Shown: positions 59,032-62,746 of the stretch, piece by piece
Numbering within the stretch: position 1 is the first letter of the stretch
Layout of the letters: each line of letters begins with the position of its first letter
NCBI GenBank assembly: GCA_001871115.1
Contig: MNUR01000011.1
Span: 1-62,746 of the forward strand
Reading direction: 5' to 3'
Length of the DNA: 62,746 nucleotides
Origin: Elusimicrobia bacterium CG1_02_56_21
GTDB taxonomy: Bacteria > Elusimicrobiota > Elusimicrobia > Elusimicrobiales > UBA9959
Made by a program: the position numbers and the translations under genes
Notes under the pieces: model-generated
Databases searched by the model: none
What the model was told of the DNA's origin: nothing
The model's input: the letters and a program-made list of their open reading frames with translations, nothing else

Positions 59032-60006
59032 ATGCGTTTTCTTATTAAGATACTGATCCTCGCTCTGTCCGTCATGCCGGCTTCTCTGCTTGCGCAGGAA
59101 ACTGACGACGACGTGCTTCGCGACGCGCTCTGGACCCGTCTGGCTTCTTCAAAGCCGCCGAACCGTCCTTCAGTGGGCCTGGCTCTTTCAGGCGGCGGCG
59201 CCAGAGGCTTCGCGCATACAGGGGTGCTGGAGGCTTTGGAATACGCGGGCTTCCCTGTGGACTATGTGTCCGGAACTTCTATAGGGGCGGTGATAGGCGC
59301 CTTGTACGCTTCCGGCTCCACGGTTCCCGAGCTCTGGAAATTCGGCCGGGACGCCAGGGAACTCAAGTTAGCCAAAGATTTTAAAAGTATAAAGCTGCTC
59401 GGCCTCCTTATGACCGACAGGCTGATAATGCCTACCTATACGAACCGCTTTATAGAGGAACGGCTGGGCGGGCTCACCTTTGAGAATCTTAAAAAACCTT
59501 TCGCCTGCTCCGCGATGGACCTCCGCACCGGGGAGAAAATAGTCTTCACTGAAGGCCCCCTGGCGATAGCTGTGCGGGCAAGTTCCAACCTGCCGGGTAT
59601 TTTCCCTCCGGTTCATTACCGCCACCGCTATCTTGTTGATGGCGGCGTCGTGGATTTTATCCCTATTGAAGAGGCTAAACAACTGGGGGCTGACTGGGTT
59701 CTGGCAAGCGTTGCCCGGACCGCCTCAAGGCGCCAGCCCGAAAATGTTCTTATGTCGCTGCTGCAGGTGATAGATATCCGCGGCTCCCTGCTGGCGCTTT
59801 CAGCTGAGAAAGAGGCCGGCTTTGTGATAAAACCGGAGGTAGGGGATCTTACGGTCGCCGACTTTGAGCGATGCGAGGAGGCCGGGGAGGCAGGGCTTCT
59901 CGAAGCCACCCGCCGCCTGGACTCAGCGCGGGAGTCCCTGCTGATCTATTCCGCGCCGCGGCTGGCCGAAAGCATGGCAGGAGCGGCCACAGGTTTGAAA
60001 AAATGA
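59032..60006 (+). CDS. patatin-like phospholipase, exported
   Basis: Protein of 324 residues with a signal peptide (LIKILILALSVMPASLLAQ). The patatin fold carries the oxyanion-hole GGGARG (54-59), nucleophile Ser83 in GTSIG and the catalytic Asp203 in DGG, a complete Ser-Asp dyad. It therefore probably hydrolyses lipids in the periplasm or at the outer membrane, as RssA/PlpD relatives do. It lacks a C-terminal barrel. Its stop overlaps the start of the TPR gene (ATGA), making it the first gene of a coupled patatin-TPR-dapF-dapA run. The 133-bp gap before it shows no strong promoter. Confidence 0.88.
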   Translation: MRFLIKILILALSVMPASLLAQETDDDVLRDALWTRLASSKPPNRPSVGLALSGGGARGFAHTGVLEALEYAGFPVDYVSGTSIGAVIGALYASGSTVPELWKFGRDARELKLAKDFKSIKLLGLLMTDRLIMPTYTNRFIEERLGGLTFENLKKPFACSAMDLRTGEKIVFTEGPLAIAVRASSNLPGIFPPVHYRHRYLVDGGVVDFIPIEEAKQLGADWVLASVARTASRRQPENVLMSLLQVIDIRGSLLALSAEKEAGFVIKPEVGDLTVADFERCEEAGEAGLLEATRRLDSARESLLIYSAPRLAESMAGAATGLKK

Positions 60007-60980
60007 AGTTCGCTTTTATTATTTTACTTCTTCTCTTTCCGGCTCCGCGAGCCTCGGCTTTTCTTTTTGGAGGCGCGAGGGAAGAGCGGGCCGCTATAAA
60101 GCTGGCTGAAATGCGTTTAGCTTTCGAGGCGGGGGATTGTCTTTCAGCCCTGGAAATCTCCTCCGCCTTTATCATGGAGAAACCGTCCGCAGCCATGCGC
60201 GAAGAGGCCTATGGGTATATGGGACGCTGCTATGAAACCTCCGGCTCCACGGATAAAGCGATAAACCTGTATAAGCTGGCTATAGGACTCTATCCTGAAA
60301 ATGTGCTTTTCGCTTCAAGGCTTGCCCTGATTTATAATAAGGCCGGGTTTCCGGAAAAAGCCGTGCCGCTGTTTTTAAAGGTGCTTTCAATTAAGACCGA
60401 CGAGCTGGACGCTAACCTGGGGCTCGCAAGGGCTTATGCGGCCCTGGGCTTTCTCTCCCGCGCTAAAGATTTTTATTCCCGGGCCGTTGTCTTGCAGGAT
60501 CTCCGTCAGTCTTCCAGCCTGGAGGAATACGCCTTATGTATGCTGAGAAAGCGGGACTGGCCGGAGGCGATCTTTATAGCGGGCAAAGGCGCCGCCCTGC
60601 AGCCTAAATCCGCTTTCTGGCCCCAGGTCGGGGCCAGGGTAAGCGCAGGCCAGGGTAAATACTTCAAAGCGGCTTTGGCAATTGAAGAGGCTGTAAAGCT
60701 GGGGCCTTCGCGCCGGCTGAGGCTGGAGAGAGCCCTTTACCTCCTGCTGGACGGCCGCCTCCGCCTGGCTATCGAGGCCGCGGACCGAGAGCTGGCGGAG
60801 GACGGCAGTGACGCGCTGGCTTCCATAGTGAAAGCAATAGCTCTTCACTCTTTAGGGCGCAAGGAAGATGCCGCTCCTTATTTTGCCAAGGCCGCCGGCG
60901 GGGGGCCTTTTACCGCCAAAATTGCGGGGGCATTCCTTGCAGACAACAGGGCAGAGGCAGAGGACTCATGCAAAAAATGA
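60003..60980 (+). CDS. exported TPR-repeat protein
   Basis: Protein of 325 residues from ATG 60003, coupled to the patatin stop; the longer frame from 59871 re-reads patatin. A signal-like N-terminus (FIILLLLFPAPRASA) is followed by about seven TPR-like helical pairs, clearest at GRCYETSGSTDKAINLYKLA, NKAGFPEKAVPLFLKV and ARAYAALGFLSRAKDFYSRA. It probably acts as a periplasmic scaffold. It overlaps dapF by 13 bp. No specific family is recognised. Confidence 0.75.
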   Translation: MKFAFIILLLLFPAPRASAFLFGGAREERAAIKLAEMRLAFEAGDCLSALEISSAFIMEKPSAAMREEAYGYMGRCYETSGSTDKAINLYKLAIGLYPENVLFASRLALIYNKAGFPEKAVPLFLKVLSIKTDELDANLGLARAYAALGFLSRAKDFYSRAVVLQDLRQSSSLEEYALCMLRKRDWPEAIFIAGKGAALQPKSAFWPQVGARVSAGQGKYFKAALAIEEAVKLGPSRRLRLERALYLLLDGRLRLAIEAADRELAEDGSDALASIVKAIALHSLGRKEDAAPYFAKAAGGGPFTAKIAGAFLADNRAEAEDSCKK

Positions 60981-61774
60981 AATTCTGGAAAATGTCGGGC
61001 GCTGGCAACGATTTTGTGCTGCTGACAGGAGGACGCCTTGGCACGGCCGCTCTTAAAAGGCTGGCGATAAAACTGTGCGCACAGAGGCTGGCTGTAGGCG
61101 CCGACGGTCTGCTTTATGTTAACAAAGCCGGGGCGGATTCGGTAAGCATGCGTTATTTTAATTCTGACGGCTCGGAGGCTTTCTGCGGCAACGGCTCCCG
61201 CTGCTGCGCCTGGTGGGCGCATTCCAGCGGCCTTATGAAGAGCAAGACATTCCTGCTTAAAACCATCAGCGGGGACCTTGAGGCCGGGATCGTAGGCGCC
61301 GAGAGCGTTAAGATGCGCATGCCGGACGTCCGGGAAGTTAAGACAGGGTATAAAGGCAAGTATCCTTCCGGAATTAAAACCCTGCATTTCCTCAACACCG
61401 GGGTCCCTCACGCGGTTGTTCCGGTAAAGAATCTCGATAGCACGGATGTATTCGGCTTAGGCCGGGCGCTCCGGAACAATAAAGCCTTTGGTGGCCCGGG
61501 AGCGAACGTTAATTTTGTAAAAGTCATAGCCGGCCGGATATATGTACGCACCTATGAAAGAGGCGTGGAGGCCGAAACCCTGGCCTGCGGAACCGGGATT
61601 ACGGCTAGCGCCGTGGCGCTGGGGCTTGACGAAAAGGTTAAATCTCCCGTAACGGTAATAGCCCGCAGCGGGGAGAAGTTCCGCGTGTGGCTAAAACGGG
61701 CGGGGAAAGGCGCGACCGGAATCTATATACAGGGACCGGCAAGAATAGTATTTCAGGGAGAAATAAAATTATGA
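60968..61774 (+). CDS. dapF: diaminopimelate epimerase
   Basis: Enzyme of 268 residues converting LL- to meso-diaminopimelate for lysine and peptidoglycan. The two catalytic cysteines are present: Cys73 in FCGNGSRC and Cys207 in ACGTG. The opening KMSGAGNDF and the GADG and RYFNSDGSE segments are typical. Its start overlaps the TPR gene and its stop overlaps dapA (ATGA). A second methionine (MKFWKMSG) three codons later is also possible as the start. Confidence 0.94.
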   Translation: MQKMKFWKMSGAGNDFVLLTGGRLGTAALKRLAIKLCAQRLAVGADGLLYVNKAGADSVSMRYFNSDGSEAFCGNGSRCCAWWAHSSGLMKSKTFLLKTISGDLEAGIVGAESVKMRMPDVREVKTGYKGKYPSGIKTLHFLNTGVPHAVVPVKNLDSTDVFGLGRALRNNKAFGGPGANVNFVKVIAGRIYVRTYERGVEAETLACGTGITASAVALGLDEKVKSPVTVIARSGEKFRVWLKRAGKGATGIYIQGPARIVFQGEIKL

Positions 61775-62661
61775 TCAAACTTGAAGGCTGCTTTACCGCG
61801 ATCGTAACACCGTTTAGGAACGGGAAAGTCGATTTTGAAGCGCTTAAGAAAATTGTCCGCTTCCAGGTGCAAAACGGCGCAAGCGGCGTCGTTCCGTGCG
61901 GCTCTACCGGAGAGGCCGCTACTCTGTCCCCGGAGGAATACCTGGCTGTTATTAAAACCGCTGTAACCGCCGCGGGCGGTAGAATCCCGGTTATTCCCGG
62001 CGTAGGCACCAATTCAACTTCAAAGTCTGTGGAGATGGTGAAGAAAGTTTCAGCGCTCGGTGTGGACGGCCTCCTGGCCATAGTTCCCTACTATAATAAA
62101 CCCACGCAGGAAGGGATGAAGGCGCATTTTGCCGCGGTCGCCGGGGCCACAAAACTGCCGATAATCCTTTATAATATCCCGGGCCGCACCGGGGTTAATA
62201 TGCTGCCCGCCACCGCTCTCGGTCTCCGTAAAAAGTTCCTGAATATAGTCGGGATCAAGGAAGCCTCCGGCCTGTTGGACCAGGTCAGTGAACTAATTAA
62301 CGGCGCCGATAAGGGGTTTACCGTGCTGAGCGGCGACGATTCCCTGACTTTGCCTATGATGTCCGTGGGCGCGCGGGGCGTTATTTCGGTTGCTTCTAAT
62401 ATAGCGCCCGCACAAGTTTCCTCAATGTGCAGGTTTTTTCTGGACGGGAACCTGGCCGGGGCCCTGCGGGCGCACCATCACCTTTTCCCGCTGATCAAAA
62501 CCCTGTTCGTAGAGACTAATCCTATACCCGTTAAATACGCGGCTTCCCTGCTCGGGCTCTGTCTGCCTGAGCCGCGGTTGCCCCTTACACCGCTGACTCC
62601 TAAAAACAGGGCAAAGCTTAAAAAGTCGCTCGCGGCCGCCGGTATAAAACGGTGCAGTTGA
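61771..62661 (+). CDS. dapA: 4-hydroxy-tetrahydrodipicolinate synthase
   Basis: Class I aldolase-type enzyme of 296 residues joining aspartate semialdehyde and pyruvate, the first step of the diaminopimelate branch. The Schiff-base Lys163 lies in VGIKEASG, with Tyr134 in YNIPGRT and the CGSTGEA segment (43-49). ATG 61771 is chosen because it overlaps the dapF stop and matches the family N-terminus (GCFTAIVTPF); an earlier ATG at 61687 re-reads dapF. dapF and dapA adjacent in one operon supports both calls. Confidence 0.95.
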   Translation: MIKLEGCFTAIVTPFRNGKVDFEALKKIVRFQVQNGASGVVPCGSTGEAATLSPEEYLAVIKTAVTAAGGRIPVIPGVGTNSTSKSVEMVKKVSALGVDGLLAIVPYYNKPTQEGMKAHFAAVAGATKLPIILYNIPGRTGVNMLPATALGLRKKFLNIVGIKEASGLLDQVSELINGADKGFTVLSGDDSLTLPMMSVGARGVISVASNIAPAQVSSMCRFFLDGNLAGALRAHHHLFPLIKTLFVETNPIPVKYAASLLGLCLPEPRLPLTPLTPKNRAKLKKSLAAAGIKRCS

Positions 62662-62746
62662 AAAACAGGAATTTATTGCTAAAAGCCCTGGCCGCGGCGG
62701 CGCTGCTGTGTGTTTTCGCTTTCCTTTCTTTTCAAAGCGCTCTCAG
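62658..62746 (+). CDS. start of an exported or membrane protein, cut by the window end
   Basis: TTG 62658 overlaps the dapA stop (TTGA) and opens a frame reading KNRNLLLKALAAAALLCVFAF, a basic start followed by a hydrophobic stretch typical of a signal peptide or membrane anchor. GTG 62652 in the same frame is an alternative start. It runs off the window after about 29 codons, so no family can be given. Confidence 0.5.
   Translation, partial: MKNRNLLLKALAAAALLCVFAFLSFQSAL

Noticed and set aside
1..62746. tRNA, rRNA, insertion sequences, integrase and reverse transcriptase genes
   Set aside because: None were recognised on either strand; the window looks like stable chromosome.

Overview
The window reads as about 63 kb of chromosome from a GC-rich, Gram-negative (diderm) bacterium. 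The evidence is a complete LptF/LptG pair, a TolC-family channel, outer-membrane proteins resembling SprA/Sov and PorV of the type IX secretion system, and the diaminopimelate pathway. The very large repeat-built exported proteins, the SprA-like protein and the general gene style suggest Elusimicrobiota or a neighbouring phylum. That placement is an inference; no rRNA or ribosomal protein gene is present to confirm it.

Layout. (1) 2-1345: a 5'-truncated aspartase/fumarase-family gene. (2) 1412-20690, minus strand: the standout region, a 19-kb run of seven genes in the order pfaD-like enoyl reductase, pfaA-like synthase (KS-AT-ACP-KR-DH), pfaC-like synthase (KS-CLF-AT-DH-DH), oleA, oleB, oleC, oleD. 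It joins an iterative PUFA-type fatty acid/polyketide synthase to the complete head-to-head olefin pathway. The predicted logic is that the Pfa complex builds a polyunsaturated acyl chain. OleA then condenses two chains, OleD reduces the beta-keto acid, OleC closes a beta-lactone and OleB decarboxylates it to a very-long-chain polyene hydrocarbon. The acyltransferase (AGPAT) end found in comparable myxobacterial synthases is absent, and oleA is the next gene. (3) 20700-32475, plus strand: a frameshifted small lipoprotein gene, a DUF799-like lipoprotein, a secreted protein with a FlgD-like/type-IX-like C-terminal domain, a PorV/PorQ-like protein, a TPR-type exported protein and a 2,078-residue repeat fibre. 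The fibre ends in a formylglycine-generating-enzyme (C-type-lectin) fold and resembles targets of diversity-generating retroelements. (4) 32483-38503: an RNA m5U methyltransferase, a GT-C-like membrane protein, a Cache sensor without output domain, a GH13 glycosidase and ComF. (5) 38562-43895: the SprA-like giant outer-membrane protein, divergent from lptF-lptG. (6) 46277-51022, minus strand: a pentose-phosphate operon (Nudix hydrolase, transketolase, frameshifted zwf, pgl). (7) 51266-55128: dnaE with an overlapping stand-alone response regulator. (8) 55152-58898: an exported barrel-like protein, a phosphofructokinase with pyrophosphate-type residues, a HAMP-only membrane protein and a TolC-family protein. 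(9) 59032-62746: a translationally coupled run of patatin, TPR protein, dapF, dapA and the start of another exported or membrane protein.

No tRNA, rRNA, CRISPR array, insertion sequence or reverse transcriptase was seen. Functions rest on motifs read by eye; no database search was run.
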